Source of the DNA: an uncultured Eggerthellaceae bacterium
GTDB taxonomy: Bacteria > Actinomycetota > Coriobacteriia > Coriobacteriales > Eggerthellaceae
Length of the DNA stretch: 56,579 nt
Assembly (NCBI GenBank): GCA_947565915.1
Contig: CANOHY010000009.1
Coordinates: 1 to 56,579 of the forward strand
Reading direction: 5' to 3'
Positions 17,036 to 26,109 of the stretch are shown piece after piece; position 1 is the stretch's first letter, and each line of letters starts with the position of its first letter. The notes beneath the pieces are model-generated. The model was given only the letters and a program-made list of their open reading frames with translations, made no database searches and was not told where the DNA came from. The position numbers and the translations under genes are program-made.

Positions 17036-18598
17036 CTACATCTTCGGCAGGTCCAACAAGAGCTTGCATGAGAGCAGGATATGGAAGAAGCCATTATGAA
17101 GCTCGTCGTTGTTGCGCAAGTCGATGTCAGCCACTTCCTTGATGCGCTCGATGCGGTAGAGGAAGGTGTTGTAGTGCATGTACATCGCCTCGGCTGCATT
17201 CTTGATGCTGCATCCGTATTCGAGATAGGTCTTGAGGCACTCGACGTTGTTCGATTCGTTCGCAAGGTCGTACTCGTGAAGGCGCCGCACGCGGGGGTGG
17301 ATGAGCCAATGCGAATCAACGTCGATATCGTAGCGATGGAGGAAATCATGGAAGAAACAGCTCCCATCGTAGAAGCGATACCAACGGCGACCCGAGCCCT
17401 CATCCGATGCGAGGGCGGCATCGGATTTCAGGGTGCTCAAGGCGCTGAGCGCTTGCTGATAGTAGAACCGAAGCTGTCGCAAATCGTAGAACGATAAGCT
17501 GATCCCGCAGCAAGCGAACCCGGGATGGGGGAAGCGATCCAGGGCCTGGGAGATGCCCTTCGACACTTGGAGTTGTCCTTCTCCGAAGAGGATGGTTACG
17601 ACCGAGTCCTGATAGAGGAACGTGGCCGACGAGGCGAAGCGGTTTCGCAGCTCTGCCTCCACGCGCTTGAGCGAACTGGAGGATGGCTTGTCTTCGCGCG
17701 GAACGGTGACCAGAAGCTGCATCAGGTTACCGTTGCGAATGCCGAGCGTTTGCAGATGCCTCGTGAACCAAACCTCGTCCACATGCTTGCGATACAGCAG
17801 CTCTACGAAGAAGTTGTCGGGAGCATCTCCAATCTTCCCTGCCGAGATAGCCCTTTGCGTGAGCGTTCCCATGAACGAGCTGAAGTATTGCGCGAGAGAG
17901 ATGAATCCTTTGGTGAAGGGCCTGTTCGTGTCTGTGAAGACTATCTTCCCATAGCGAACGTCGTCGACGAAGATGTTCGCGACCAATAGAGAGTACTTGC
18001 CATCGGTCCTCAGGATGAACGGCTCTCGTCTCGCTTCCATTTGAGCGCTCATGCGAAATCCCAACGAGCGCGTATCGGATTCTATGCTGCTTGCCACTTC
18101 TCGCCATTCGTCATCGGAGAAGTCGTCCGGCAGATCCCCAACAGCCGACACGCAAAGATCGGATGGGTTGAACAGGAGAAAGGGATTCCGGACAATCTTG
18201 AAAGCCTGCCGCGAGAGTATTTGCTTATATTCTTCTCCCTCTAGCGCGCTTTCCGCCAGATCGCAGCTCCATGAAACGTAATGCAAGACAAGGTTTCCGA
18301 GCTTTTCCGCGATGCGCCCTTGAGCTGTTTCGTCGGGCAGTATCAGAACGTTTGCCTTGGTTATGAGAAGCGGGTCGGCATTGGGGATTCCGCAGCAGAC
18401 CCAATTCCTCACGGGCAGTGCGGCAACATCTTCGGTGAAGCGGCTTGCGTCAATGATGTAGGCGGTGCTTTCGTCGAGCTCTCTCTTCGGTTCGTAACTC
18501 TTGACGAAGCTGATGCTGTAGTCGATGCCGCTATTGGCATATATCGTTGCAGAAGCGCTTTGCAGGTCATCGGCGAGGATGTGGAAATTTATCTTCAT
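17036..18598 (-). CDS. PucR/CdaR-type transcriptional regulator
   Basis: This 520-residue protein ends in the PucR C-terminal helix-turn-helix: 'CLKTYLEYGCSIKNAAEAMYMHYNTFLYRIERI' type spacing, at about residues 455-490. The N-terminal ~120 residues resemble a PucR ligand-binding domain, followed by a GAF-like middle part. Family members respond to small metabolites and often control adjacent catabolic genes. It diverges from cassette C, with a perfect palindrome (18656-18672) 58 bp before its start codon, so it is a good candidate regulator of 18888-23655 and of itself. Confidence 0.8.
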   Translation of the reverse strand: MKINFHILADDLQSASATIYANSGIDYSISFVKSYEPKRELDESTAYIIDASRFTEDVAALPVRNWVCCGIPNADPLLITKANVLILPDETAQGRIAEKLGNLVLHYVSWSCDLAESALEGEEYKQILSRQAFKIVRNPFLLFNPSDLCVSAVGDLPDDFSDDEWREVASSIESDTRSLGFRMSAQMEARREPFILRTDGKYSLLVANIFVDDVRYGKIVFTDTNRPFTKGFISLAQYFSSFMGTLTQRAISAGKIGDAPDNFFVELLYRKHVDEVWFTRHLQTLGIRNGNLMQLLVTVPREDKPSSSSLKRVEAELRNRFASSATFLYQDSVVTILFGEGQLQVSKGISQALDRFPHPGFACCGISLSFYDLRQLRFYYQQALSALSTLKSDAALASDEGSGRRWYRFYDGSCFFHDFLHRYDIDVDSHWLIHPRVRRLHEYDLANESNNVECLKTYLEYGCSIKNAAEAMYMHYNTFLYRIERIKEVADIDLRNNDELHNGFFHILLSCKLLLDLPKM

Positions 18599-18655
18599 AT
18601 GCCTTCTTCTCCTAGAGATAACGCAATCAACTTATGAATGAATATGAATGAATAG

Positions 18656-18672
18656 TGCAAATACTATTTGCA
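18656..18672. promoter_or_regulatory. Palindromic operator candidate
   Basis: TGCAAATA-C-TATTTGCA is a perfect 8+1+8 palindrome in the divergent region between the PucR-type regulator and cassette C. Its symmetry fits binding by a dimeric regulator. It is preceded by a GAATGAATATGAATGAAT direct repeat. Confidence 0.5.
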
Positions 18673-18728
18673 ACATCGCCCAAAACCGCCAAGCAATAGC
18701 AATAATGTCCAGAAGCTTGCGATTCTTA

Positions 18729-18756
18729 TTGTAGTTAATCCACATGTAAATAATAC
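18729..18756 (+). promoter_or_regulatory. Possible promoter for cassette C
   Basis: TTGTAG and TAATAC are separated by 16 bp inside the only distinctly AT-rich part of this intergenic region, about 130 bp before the 18888 gene. Both boxes are imperfect. Confidence 0.35.
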
Positions 18757-18887
18757 ACAAAAAAACGCACCGGAAATTTGGCTTAGCTCTGTAGGCTGCA
18801 CCCCTTCTTGGCTTCTAACATGTGCCGCATTGGAAGCCGGTCGAATCGTCGACCGAGCATCGACTCGTTCGAAAGGAGCGGAATCCC

Positions 18888-19154
18888 ATGTGCTTTAGAC
18901 CAGCCGAAGTGGCAGCCCCGCCTGTCATTTGTCCGAATTGCGGCGAAGAGGTGTTCCCCTCTTCGGGCGTGCTGCCTGCAAAATGCCCGTTCTGTCGCGA
19001 ATCCCTAGAAGATGCGAAGCCGGCCGAAGAGGCTCCGGCCGCCCCAGGAGCGCCTGCGGCTCCGGCCGCCCCAGGAGCGCCTGCGGCCCCGGGAGCGCCA
19101 TCAGCTCCGGCCGCCCCGGCTGCCCCGGGAGCGCCCAAGCCGCCTGTTTCCTAA
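18888..19154 (+). CDS. Zinc-ribbon microprotein with Ala/Pro/Gly tail (MCFRPAE type)
   Basis: This 88-residue protein starts at ATG 18888 behind GAAAGGAG. 'MCFRPAE' is followed by 'CPNCG ... CPFC' and then a tail of repeated 'APGAPAAP'-like units encoded by a near-perfect DNA repeat. It is clearly homologous to the 6441 product in its first 45 residues. It is the first gene of cassette C, directly before the Mo-enzyme. The longer in-frame ORF from 18822 has no ribosome binding site. Function unknown. Confidence 0.75.
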   Translation: MCFRPAEVAAPPVICPNCGEEVFPSSGVLPAKCPFCRESLEDAKPAEEAPAAPGAPAAPAAPGAPAAPGAPSAPAAPAAPGAPKPPVS

Positions 19155-19161
19155 GAGTGTT

Positions 19162-19193
19162 CAAGGCCTTTGTCTTGCGTGACAAAGGCCTTG
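19162..19193 (+). terminator. Perfect 13-bp hairpin between microprotein and Mo-enzyme genes
   Basis: Arms CAAGGCCTTTGTC and GACAAAGGCCTTG are perfectly complementary around a 6-nt loop, with no T-run. Because it lies inside the cassette it may act as a partial terminator or a processing site that sets the ratio of microprotein to enzyme. Confidence 0.5.
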
Positions 19194-19256
19194 AGGCTCG
19201 GTTGAGCAGCATTGCCATGAAAGCTCAACCGCATATAGGTCGAGAGAGGAGAGAGC

Positions 19257-21617
19257 ATGGAGAAAGAGTGGAAGAAGACACTCGACGATGGTACGGAAGT
19301 GATCCGTACGTGTGCGTGGTCGCCTCCGGGATGTCATCCCGTTGGCTGCGGATTGCTGCTCTACGTGAAAGATGGCAAGCTCGTTAAGGTGGAGGGCGAT
19401 CCCGACCACCCGATCACCCATGGGCGTTTGTGCGCAAGATGCTTGGCATTGACCGAGTACATCTATCATCCCAATCGCGTGATCTATCCCATGAAGCGCG
19501 CTCGTGAGGATCGTGGCAAGGACAAATGGGAGCAGATCACCTGGGAGGAAGCCATCCAAATCGTCCAAGAGAAGGTGGCTTACATACATGAGAACTATGG
19601 TGGCGAAGCCATCATGATGTTCACCGGCACCGGTCGCGAAACCTGCCAGTACTCGGGGCCTCTGGTATATACGTCGCTGCAGTCACCGCACGTGCTGTTT
19701 CCCATGTCGGGCATCTCATGCTATGGCCCGCGTCGTTCGGTTGCCGACTTCATCCTTGGTGCTGGATATCCCGAGATGGATTACGCGCAGTTCTTCCCCG
19801 AGCGCTATGACGACCCGCGCTATACCGTGCCCGAAGTGTGCGTGATCTGGGGCAAGAACCCGACGGAGTCAAATGGAGATGGTCTGTTCGGCCATGCGGT
19901 CATCGACCTGATGCAGCGCGGAACGAAGCTCATTACCATCGACCCGCGCCTGACTTGGCTTGGCGCGCATGCCGAATACCATCTGCAGGTGCGGCCAGGA
20001 ACCGATTCGGCGTTGGGCCTTGGCATACTGAACGTTCTCATCAACGAAGACCTCTACGATCACGAATTCGTCGAAGAGTGGTGCTACGGCTTCGAAGAGC
20101 TCCGCGAACGCGTGCAAGAGTATCCTACCGACAAGGTTGCGGAGATCTGCGGCATCGATGAGGGCGACCTCATCGCCGTAGCGCGCATGATCGGCAACGC
20201 CAAGCCCTGCACCTTCCTGTGGGGCCTCGCCATGGACTCCAACACATATTCCACGCAGGCAGGACATACCTTCTTGTGCATTTGCGCCATCACCGGCAAC
20301 CTCGACGTGCCTGGTGGCATCGTGCTCGCTCAGGAGCGCTCCTTCATGGGTGCTTGGCGCATGGAGATCAACTCTGCGCTGGCTCCGGGCCTCTGGGAGA
20401 AGCGCATCGTCGACGATACTTACCCGGCTTTCCGTGATTACCGTCCCGAGTCACACCCCGACACGGTGCTGCGCCTCATGGAGACCGACCCGGATGACTA
20501 TCACATTCGCATGGCATGGTTCCATGGCTGTAACGTGCTGAATTGCTCGGTTGCCGAGCCGCAACGCTGGATCAAGGCCTTCGAGCAGCTCGAATTCAAC
20601 GTGGCGCAAGACCTGTTCATGAACCCAACCATCATGGCGTTCGCCGACTTGTTCTTGCCCGTGTCCACCTTCCCCGAGCACGACGGAATCGTGCTTCCGC
20701 ACTTCGGTGCGAACAGCCATATCTTGGGAGCCATCAACAAGGCCATCACCGTAGGCGAGTGCCATTCCGACTTCGAGATTGACATGATCTTCGGCAAGAT
20801 CATGCATCCCGACGAGTGGGAATATGAAGATGTGGCCGATTTCTATACGCAGCAGATCCAGACGAAGTACCCCATCACGTTCGATGACCTGCGCGAGATT
20901 GGTTGCCTTCAGCAAGACAATCCTTACAAGAAATACGAGCTTGGCCTGCTCCGCCCAGATGGGCGTCCTGGTTTCAACACGCCAACGCGCAAGGTCGAGC
21001 TGATGTCCACGAAGTTCGAGGATTGGCACGAAGACCCACTGCCTTATTACTGCGAACCCGATTATGGCCCTGTGACCACGCCCGACCTGATGGAAGAGTA
21101 TCCCCTCATCCTCACCACGGGCGGTCGTAACATCGAGAGCTTCCACTCCGAGCATCGTCAGATAGAGTCTCTGCGTTCGCTCGTTCCCGATCCGTATGTC
21201 GAGATGTGCCAGGAAACGGCCAATCGCTACGGCATCGAAGACGGCGATTGGGTTGCGGTTGAGAACATGTTCGGCCGCACCATCCAAAGGGCCCGTGTTC
21301 GCGAGATTCTCAAGCCGGACACCATTCACTGCACGCATGCCTGGTGGTATCCCGAGGAGGATGGCGAAGCTCCCCATTTGTTCGGCATGTGGGAGTCGAA
21401 CCTGAATACGCTCATCCCGAACGACCACAACGGGCCCTTCGGCATGGGCGCTCCATACAAGTCGATTATCTGCAAGATCTACAAGGTCGATTCGAAAGAG
21501 GCATTCAACAACGAGCCGCCTGAGATTTGCATGGATGAAGACATTCGCAACAGGGGACGCCAATGGGTCAATTCTGGCAAGACTCCCCGTGACTTCATCG
21601 TGAAGGATGGTGAGTAG
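19257..21617 (+). CDS. Cytoplasmic Mo/W-bis-MGD oxidoreductase, cassette C
   Basis: This 786-residue paralogue has the cluster motifs 'TCAWSPPGCHPVGC' and 'RLCARC' and the likely metal ligand C155 in 'GISCYGPR'. It also has 'PEHDG' and a C-terminal cofactor domain with 'HSEHRQ' and 'HAWWYPE'. It has no Tat signal. ATG 19257 follows GAGAGGAGAG. It is most like the cassette B enzyme but has an extra ~30-residue C-terminal tail. It overlaps no other gene; the Fe-S subunit starts 2 bp after its stop. Likely cytoplasmic reduction, dehydroxylation or hydration of an imported small molecule; the substrate is unassigned. Confidence 0.9.
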   Translation: MEKEWKKTLDDGTEVIRTCAWSPPGCHPVGCGLLLYVKDGKLVKVEGDPDHPITHGRLCARCLALTEYIYHPNRVIYPMKRAREDRGKDKWEQITWEEAIQIVQEKVAYIHENYGGEAIMMFTGTGRETCQYSGPLVYTSLQSPHVLFPMSGISCYGPRRSVADFILGAGYPEMDYAQFFPERYDDPRYTVPEVCVIWGKNPTESNGDGLFGHAVIDLMQRGTKLITIDPRLTWLGAHAEYHLQVRPGTDSALGLGILNVLINEDLYDHEFVEEWCYGFEELRERVQEYPTDKVAEICGIDEGDLIAVARMIGNAKPCTFLWGLAMDSNTYSTQAGHTFLCICAITGNLDVPGGIVLAQERSFMGAWRMEINSALAPGLWEKRIVDDTYPAFRDYRPESHPDTVLRLMETDPDDYHIRMAWFHGCNVLNCSVAEPQRWIKAFEQLEFNVAQDLFMNPTIMAFADLFLPVSTFPEHDGIVLPHFGANSHILGAINKAITVGECHSDFEIDMIFGKIMHPDEWEYEDVADFYTQQIQTKYPITFDDLREIGCLQQDNPYKKYELGLLRPDGRPGFNTPTRKVELMSTKFEDWHEDPLPYYCEPDYGPVTTPDLMEEYPLILTTGGRNIESFHSEHRQIESLRSLVPDPYVEMCQETANRYGIEDGDWVAVENMFGRTIQRARVREILKPDTIHCTHAWWYPEEDGEAPHLFGMWESNLNTLIPNDHNGPFGMGAPYKSIICKIYKVDSKEAFNNEPPEICMDEDIRNRGRQWVNSGKTPRDFIVKDGE

Positions 21618-21619
21618 CA

Positions 21620-21949
21620 ATGAAACAGGCACTGGTTGTCGATTACAAGTACTGCGACGGATGCAACTCGTGCGTTGTTGCATGCCGCATGGAAAAGGGC
21701 ATGGCCATCGACGAATGGGGCATCAAGCTGAACGAGGTTGGTCCCGAGAAGGTCGACGGAAAGTGGATGTGGGACTTCATTCCGTATTTGAGCAAGCGCT
21801 GCGATCTTTGCGCCGATCGTGTAGCCGAGGGGAAGAAGCCCGCTTGCGTACATCACTGCCTTTCCTCTTGCATGTACCTGGTTCCGCTCGACGAGCTGGG
21901 GCAGAAGCTCGATGAGCTCGGCGATGAAGTAGAGGTGCTCATCCCCTAA
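21620..21949 (+). CDS. Two-cluster ferredoxin-like subunit, cassette C
   Basis: This 109-residue protein has 'CDGCNSCVVAC' and a second motif 'CDLC ... CVHHC'. It starts 2 bp after the Mo-enzyme stop, with its ribosome binding site (GGATGGTGAG) inside that gene, so the two are translationally coupled. It has no membrane anchor. It differs from the B and D partners around the loop before the second motif ('FIPYLSKR' against 'VPVPTDL'), which may reflect partner specificity. Confidence 0.87.
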   Translation: MKQALVVDYKYCDGCNSCVVACRMEKGMAIDEWGIKLNEVGPEKVDGKWMWDFIPYLSKRCDLCADRVAEGKKPACVHHCLSSCMYLVPLDELGQKLDELGDEVEVLIP

Positions 21950-21969
21950 CTCACCGTGGATTGGTGGAA

Positions 21970-21994
21970 GCGGAGCCCTGGCTCGGGGCTCCGC
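21970..21994 (+). terminator. Hairpin after the cassette C Fe-S gene
   Basis: Nine-bp perfect arms (GCGGAGCCC / GGGCTCCGC) close a 7-nt loop without a T-run. It is probably a 3' stabiliser or partial terminator. Confidence 0.5.
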
Positions 21995-22020
21995 AGACTG
22001 AATCAAGGAGGTGAGAATCC

Positions 22021-22215
22021 GTGAAGTGCGATACGTGCGGTCATATCGACAAGGATACGAGCACCTGCGAGCTGGGATACGAGCTCGGTTGGCAGGAACG
22101 GCATACTCCCGATGGTGTCATACGGAAGAACTATCGTCCGGTCCGCACGCCCGAACCCGAGCGCAAGGACCTTATGAACCAAGCCTATTGCCCAAGCCAT
22201 ACGGAATTGGGCTAG
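22021..22215 (+). CDS. Small Cys-containing protein of cassette C
   Basis: This 64-residue protein starts at GTG 22021 behind a very strong AAGGAGGTGAG. It has 'CDTC' at residues 3-6, another Cys at about 16 and one near the C-terminus ('AYCPSH'), a possible single metal site. It is charged and soluble. It lies between the Fe-S subunit and the MFS carrier. I do not recognise a family; it may be a further accessory microprotein of the cassette. Confidence 0.6.
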   Translation: MKCDTCGHIDKDTSTCELGYELGWQERHTPDGVIRKNYRPVRTPEPERKDLMNQAYCPSHTELG

Positions 22216-22344
22216 CGGTTCGACGCGTGCGAGCACGAAAGGCGTAGCGTCGCATCGATGCTGCGCCCGAGCAGGAACGGGCAAGGAAAGGGGATGCGCA
22301 GACTTGCCCGTTGAGAAGGATTGCGATTGCAAGGAGGGTTGAAC

Positions 22345-23655
22345 ATGGTTGAGGAAAGCAACGTCAAGGTCAACGATTTGGTCGTTGGCGAGTCGATCAG
22401 CAAGCAGCACAAGAACGGCGCCTATGCGTGGTTCGTTGCGTTCTGCGTGCTGTTCGCAAGCTTGGCATACGTAATGATCAGCCGCGCGGTATCGCCTGGC
22501 ATGGCGGCGATCATCGAGTACTTTGGCATGGATACGGTTTGGGGCGGCTCGCTCTCGTCGCTCATGGGCATGATATCGGCCATCATCGTGCTGCCGCTTG
22601 GTGCGCTGACCACGCGCTTCAGCGTGAAATGGATGGCCGTCATCGCCTTGGCGCTCATCGCGCTTGGTGCATTTGGTGCATCGATGGTGACTGACGCGGG
22701 CATGTTCTATGCCATGCGCGTGATTCAGGGCATCGGCTATGGCACGATGTCCGTTGTGGGTGCCACCATGATCACGCGCTGGTTCGATGAGGATCATCGC
22801 GGCTTGCCCATGGGCATCTATGGTGCGAACGTTGGCTTGGGCGGCTTCGTCATCAACTTTACCGCCACGCCTCTCATGGCGTGGGATGGCTGGCAAGGCC
22901 TGTTCATCTTCGTGGGCATTTGGTCCATCGTCGGCCTCGTGCTCTATCTGTTCTTCGTGCAAGACTGGCCTGCCGAAGGCAAGCAGGTTGAGCAGAAGGC
23001 CGTGCAGGAAAAGGCTAAGTTCACCGATACGTTCAAGAAGCCCGCTGTGTGGGTCATGGCAGCAATCTTCCTGTTCATGGGCACGGGCCAACAAGGCGTG
23101 GGCGTGTTCATTCCTATGATCTTGACGCAGATCTCAGGCGCAACGCCTGCCGAGGCAAACCTGATGAACAGCGGCATCTCCATTGCCGTCATCTTGTCCA
23201 CCATCATTTCAGGTGCCATCTACGGATGGGTTACTCGCAACCATAAGGACAAGCGCGGCCTGTTCATCTTCTGCTTGCTCATCTTGGGCGGCTTGGCCCA
23301 GTTGGGCACCGTGTTCATCCCGCACGACTACATCACCTCATGGATTGGCTGCCTGTTCTTTGGTCTGTGCGCCACCATGTGGATGCCGGGCCTCTACATC
23401 TTGGTTGCCGAGCATTCGGGCTCGCCGGCATTGGCATCTGTGGGCCTGACCATCTTCATGTTCGGCCAGTACTTGGGCGGCATCATCGGGCCGCTGGTGA
23501 TTGGCTTCGCTAATACCAACATGGGTGGCTTCCAGGCGGTTGGCGGCTTGATGGCGGTGTTCATTGTGATCTCGGTGATCCTCGGCTTCGTATTAATGCG
23601 CATGGATACCAAGCTATTGAAGTCGGAAGGTGCTCATCCTGGCAATCAGCTCTAA
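22345..23655 (+). CDS. MFS transporter, cassette C
   Basis: This 436-residue, 12-segment major facilitator resembles oxalate/formate-antiporter-like MFS members in its opening ('GAYAWFVAF'), the 'GIGYGTMSVVGATMITRWF' segment, and 'MGIYGANVGLGG'. ATG 22345 follows AAGGAGGG; the in-frame TTG upstream overlaps that site. It is likely to import the substrate, or exchange substrate and product, of the cassette C enzyme. The transport direction cannot be read from sequence. Confidence 0.8.
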   Translation: MVEESNVKVNDLVVGESISKQHKNGAYAWFVAFCVLFASLAYVMISRAVSPGMAAIIEYFGMDTVWGGSLSSLMGMISAIIVLPLGALTTRFSVKWMAVIALALIALGAFGASMVTDAGMFYAMRVIQGIGYGTMSVVGATMITRWFDEDHRGLPMGIYGANVGLGGFVINFTATPLMAWDGWQGLFIFVGIWSIVGLVLYLFFVQDWPAEGKQVEQKAVQEKAKFTDTFKKPAVWVMAAIFLFMGTGQQGVGVFIPMILTQISGATPAEANLMNSGISIAVILSTIISGAIYGWVTRNHKDKRGLFIFCLLILGGLAQLGTVFIPHDYITSWIGCLFFGLCATMWMPGLYILVAEHSGSPALASVGLTIFMFGQYLGGIIGPLVIGFANTNMGGFQAVGGLMAVFIVISVILGFVLMRMDTKLLKSEGAHPGNQL

Positions 23656-23672
23656 AGCTCGGCTGTGCAACA

Positions 23673-23705
23673 CATGTGCCTGGCCATTTGAGGGTCGGGC
23701 ACATG
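23673..23705 (+). terminator. Hairpin between cassettes C and D
   Basis: CATGTGCC and GGCACATG pair across a 17-nt loop just after the MFS stop. There is no T-run, and cassette D starts 27 bp later, so read-through from C to D is possible. Confidence 0.4.
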
Positions 23706-23731
23706 AGGAGCCTCGATAGGGAAGAGAGAAC

Positions 23732-26107
23732 ATGGAATTCAAGAACGATTTAGGAAAGCCCTGGCGATACCAGGACGGTGAATACGAAGTGACGCGCACC
23801 TCGGTATGGTCGCCCCCGGGGTGCCACCCCGTTGGATGTCAGCTCAAGCTCTATGTGGACAAAGAGGGCCGTTTGGCCAAGGTAGAGGGCGACGAGAACG
23901 ACCCCGTGACGAAAGGACGTCTCTGTGCTCGCTGCCTGGCACTGAAGGATTACGTGTACAATCCCTCGCGCGTGGTGTATCCCATGAAGCGTGATAAGAA
24001 GTACCGTGGTCAGGCTGACAAGTGGGAGCGCATCTCTTGGGATGAGGCGTTCGACACCATCGTTGAGAACTACCATCGCATAACCGAGAAGTATGGCAAG
24101 GAATCCATGGCCATTCATGTGGGCACGGGCCGTGATGGCATGCTGGGTCAGAACTTCGCCGTTGCTGTGTTCCAAACGCCCAATTTGGCCTATACGCAAT
24201 CGGGCTATGCGTGCTATCAGCCGCGTTCGATGTCTACGAATATGGTGCTCGGAGGCTCGTATCCCGAAATGGACTATGCGGCTGGGCTTCCTGGGGGCTA
24301 CGACGATCCCGAATATGTGGTGCCTGAGTGCATAGTCGTGTGGGGCAAGGCGCCTTTGGCGTCGAACGGCGATGGCCTGTTCGGCCATGCGGTGATCGAC
24401 CTCATGAAGAGGGGCGCCAAGCTGATAGTGGTAGACCCACGCATCCAGTGGCTTGCCTCTCGCGCAACCTACCATCTGCGCGTTCGTCCTGGTACCGACT
24501 GCGCATTGGCCATGGCCATGTGCAACATCATCATCGAGGAGGACCTATACGACCACGACTTCGTTGACAAGTGGGTGTACGGCTTCGAGCAGTTCGCCGA
24601 ACGTGTCGCCACCATGCCGCCTTCCCGCGCTGCCGAGATCTGTGGCATCGACGAGGAGCTCATCTATGGCGCCACGCGCTTGTATGCGGAATCGAAGCCA
24701 GCTTCCATCACCTGGGGCCTAGCTTTCGACCAGAACCAGAACGGCTCGCAGGCAGCTACGTGCGTGCTGGCTCTCATGGCCCTGACGGGCAACGTGGACG
24801 TCCCGGGCGGCAACATCATCGGCGATATGTCGCCCAACAAGGATCGCGAGATGATGGACGAGATCGGTGCCAGCGAGGGCATGGATGAGGAGAACTCGCA
24901 AACGCGCGGCTCGATGTCGCTGGGTTGGTTCACTATGCCCGAGGAGCTGCGTGCAAAGGCCATCGGCATGGATAAGTACCCGCTGTATTGCCAGCTTATC
25001 ATGGGCTGTCACGCAGATTGCCTGCTCGACACCTACGAGACGGGCGAGCCCTATCCCATCAAGATGGCTTGGATCTACTGCACGAACCCACTGGCGCCGA
25101 CGAATACTGCCGAGCCCGACCGCTGGCATCGCGCCATGGTGCGCTCGCTCGACTTCGCTTTCGGCACAGACTGCTTCATTACGCCCACCATTCAGGCTGT
25201 GTGCGACATATTCTTGCCCATCTCCACGGTGGCCGAACACGATTCGGTGAACAAGACGCATTACGGTGCCACTATGGGAACCTGGGGCATTGGCAACAAG
25301 GCCATCACGGTTGGCGAGGCCAAGGGCGACTTCGAGATACTGGCCGAGTTGGGTCAGCGCCTCGGCGGCGTTGCCGCCGAGATGTTCCCCGACCAATACG
25401 CATATCTGAACATCTCGCGCCTGCGCGGCAACTACAAGTTCGAGGAAGTGCGCCATCTGGTGAAGTTCAAGCCCAAGGTGCATTACCGCAAGTACGAGAC
25501 CGGTCGTGCGCGGCCAGACGGCCAGCCTGGCTTCATCACTCCAACGGGACGTATCGAACTGTACTCGCTCCAATACGAGGCGAACGGCGAAGATCCATTG
25601 CCTTACTACCTGGAGCCGGCATTTAGCGCCATTTCGAAGCCAGAAGAGGCGAAGAAGTATCCGTTCACGCTTATGACTGGTGCTCGCGAGTATGCGTCGT
25701 TCCATAGCGAGCATCGCCAAATTCCCCGCTTGCGCGAGCTTTGCCCGAATCCGCGCGTGGAGATCAATCCCGAAGACGCTCGCGAGCTCGGTGTCGAAGA
25801 TGGCCAATGGGTGAGCATCGAGAACGAGTTCGGCTCCTCCAAGCATAAGGCCATGGTCACGAATCGGGTTCGCAAGGGTCAGGTCATGGCTCAGCACGGT
25901 TGGTGGTTCCCCGAGAAGGATGGCAGCGAGCCGAGCTTGTTCGGTGTTTGGGAGTCGAACATCAACACCCTGGTGCCGAACCATTACAACAACCCTCTGG
26001 GCTATTGCGCGCCCTACAAGTGCATGAACTGCAACATCGTCCCTCTGAGCGAGAACTACGATGTCGACATGGAATCCATGTGGGACGAGTTCGGAAAGCT
26101 GGTGTAA
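23732..26107 (+). CDS. Cytoplasmic Mo/W-bis-MGD oxidoreductase, cassette D
   Basis: This 791-residue paralogue has the cluster region 'SVWSPPGCHPVGC' (the first Cys of paralogues B and C is Ser here) and 'RLCARC'. C161 in 'GYACYQPR' is the likely Mo/W ligand. A variant loop 'AEHDS' replaces PEHDG, and 'HSEHRQ' and 'HGWWFPE' are in the last domain. There is no Tat signal. A distinct acidic insertion lies around residues 370-390. ATG 23732 follows AGGGAAGAGAG. The Fe-S gene begins 2 bp after the stop. Chemistry is presumably as for the paralogues, on a different substrate. Confidence 0.9.
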   Translation: MEFKNDLGKPWRYQDGEYEVTRTSVWSPPGCHPVGCQLKLYVDKEGRLAKVEGDENDPVTKGRLCARCLALKDYVYNPSRVVYPMKRDKKYRGQADKWERISWDEAFDTIVENYHRITEKYGKESMAIHVGTGRDGMLGQNFAVAVFQTPNLAYTQSGYACYQPRSMSTNMVLGGSYPEMDYAAGLPGGYDDPEYVVPECIVVWGKAPLASNGDGLFGHAVIDLMKRGAKLIVVDPRIQWLASRATYHLRVRPGTDCALAMAMCNIIIEEDLYDHDFVDKWVYGFEQFAERVATMPPSRAAEICGIDEELIYGATRLYAESKPASITWGLAFDQNQNGSQAATCVLALMALTGNVDVPGGNIIGDMSPNKDREMMDEIGASEGMDEENSQTRGSMSLGWFTMPEELRAKAIGMDKYPLYCQLIMGCHADCLLDTYETGEPYPIKMAWIYCTNPLAPTNTAEPDRWHRAMVRSLDFAFGTDCFITPTIQAVCDIFLPISTVAEHDSVNKTHYGATMGTWGIGNKAITVGEAKGDFEILAELGQRLGGVAAEMFPDQYAYLNISRLRGNYKFEEVRHLVKFKPKVHYRKYETGRARPDGQPGFITPTGRIELYSLQYEANGEDPLPYYLEPAFSAISKPEEAKKYPFTLMTGAREYASFHSEHRQIPRLRELCPNPRVEINPEDARELGVEDGQWVSIENEFGSSKHKAMVTNRVRKGQVMAQHGWWFPEKDGSEPSLFGVWESNINTLVPNHYNNPLGYCAPYKCMNCNIVPLSENYDVDMESMWDEFGKLV

Positions 26108-26109
26108 CT

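Noticed and set aside
19018..19140. Short tandem repeat that could look CRISPR-like
   Set aside because: It is an in-frame Ala/Pro codon repeat inside the 18888 gene, without spacers.
24719..25984. 421-residue minus-strand ORF opposite the cassette D Mo-enzyme
   Set aside because: Antisense shadow of a conserved gene; composition does not resemble a folded protein.
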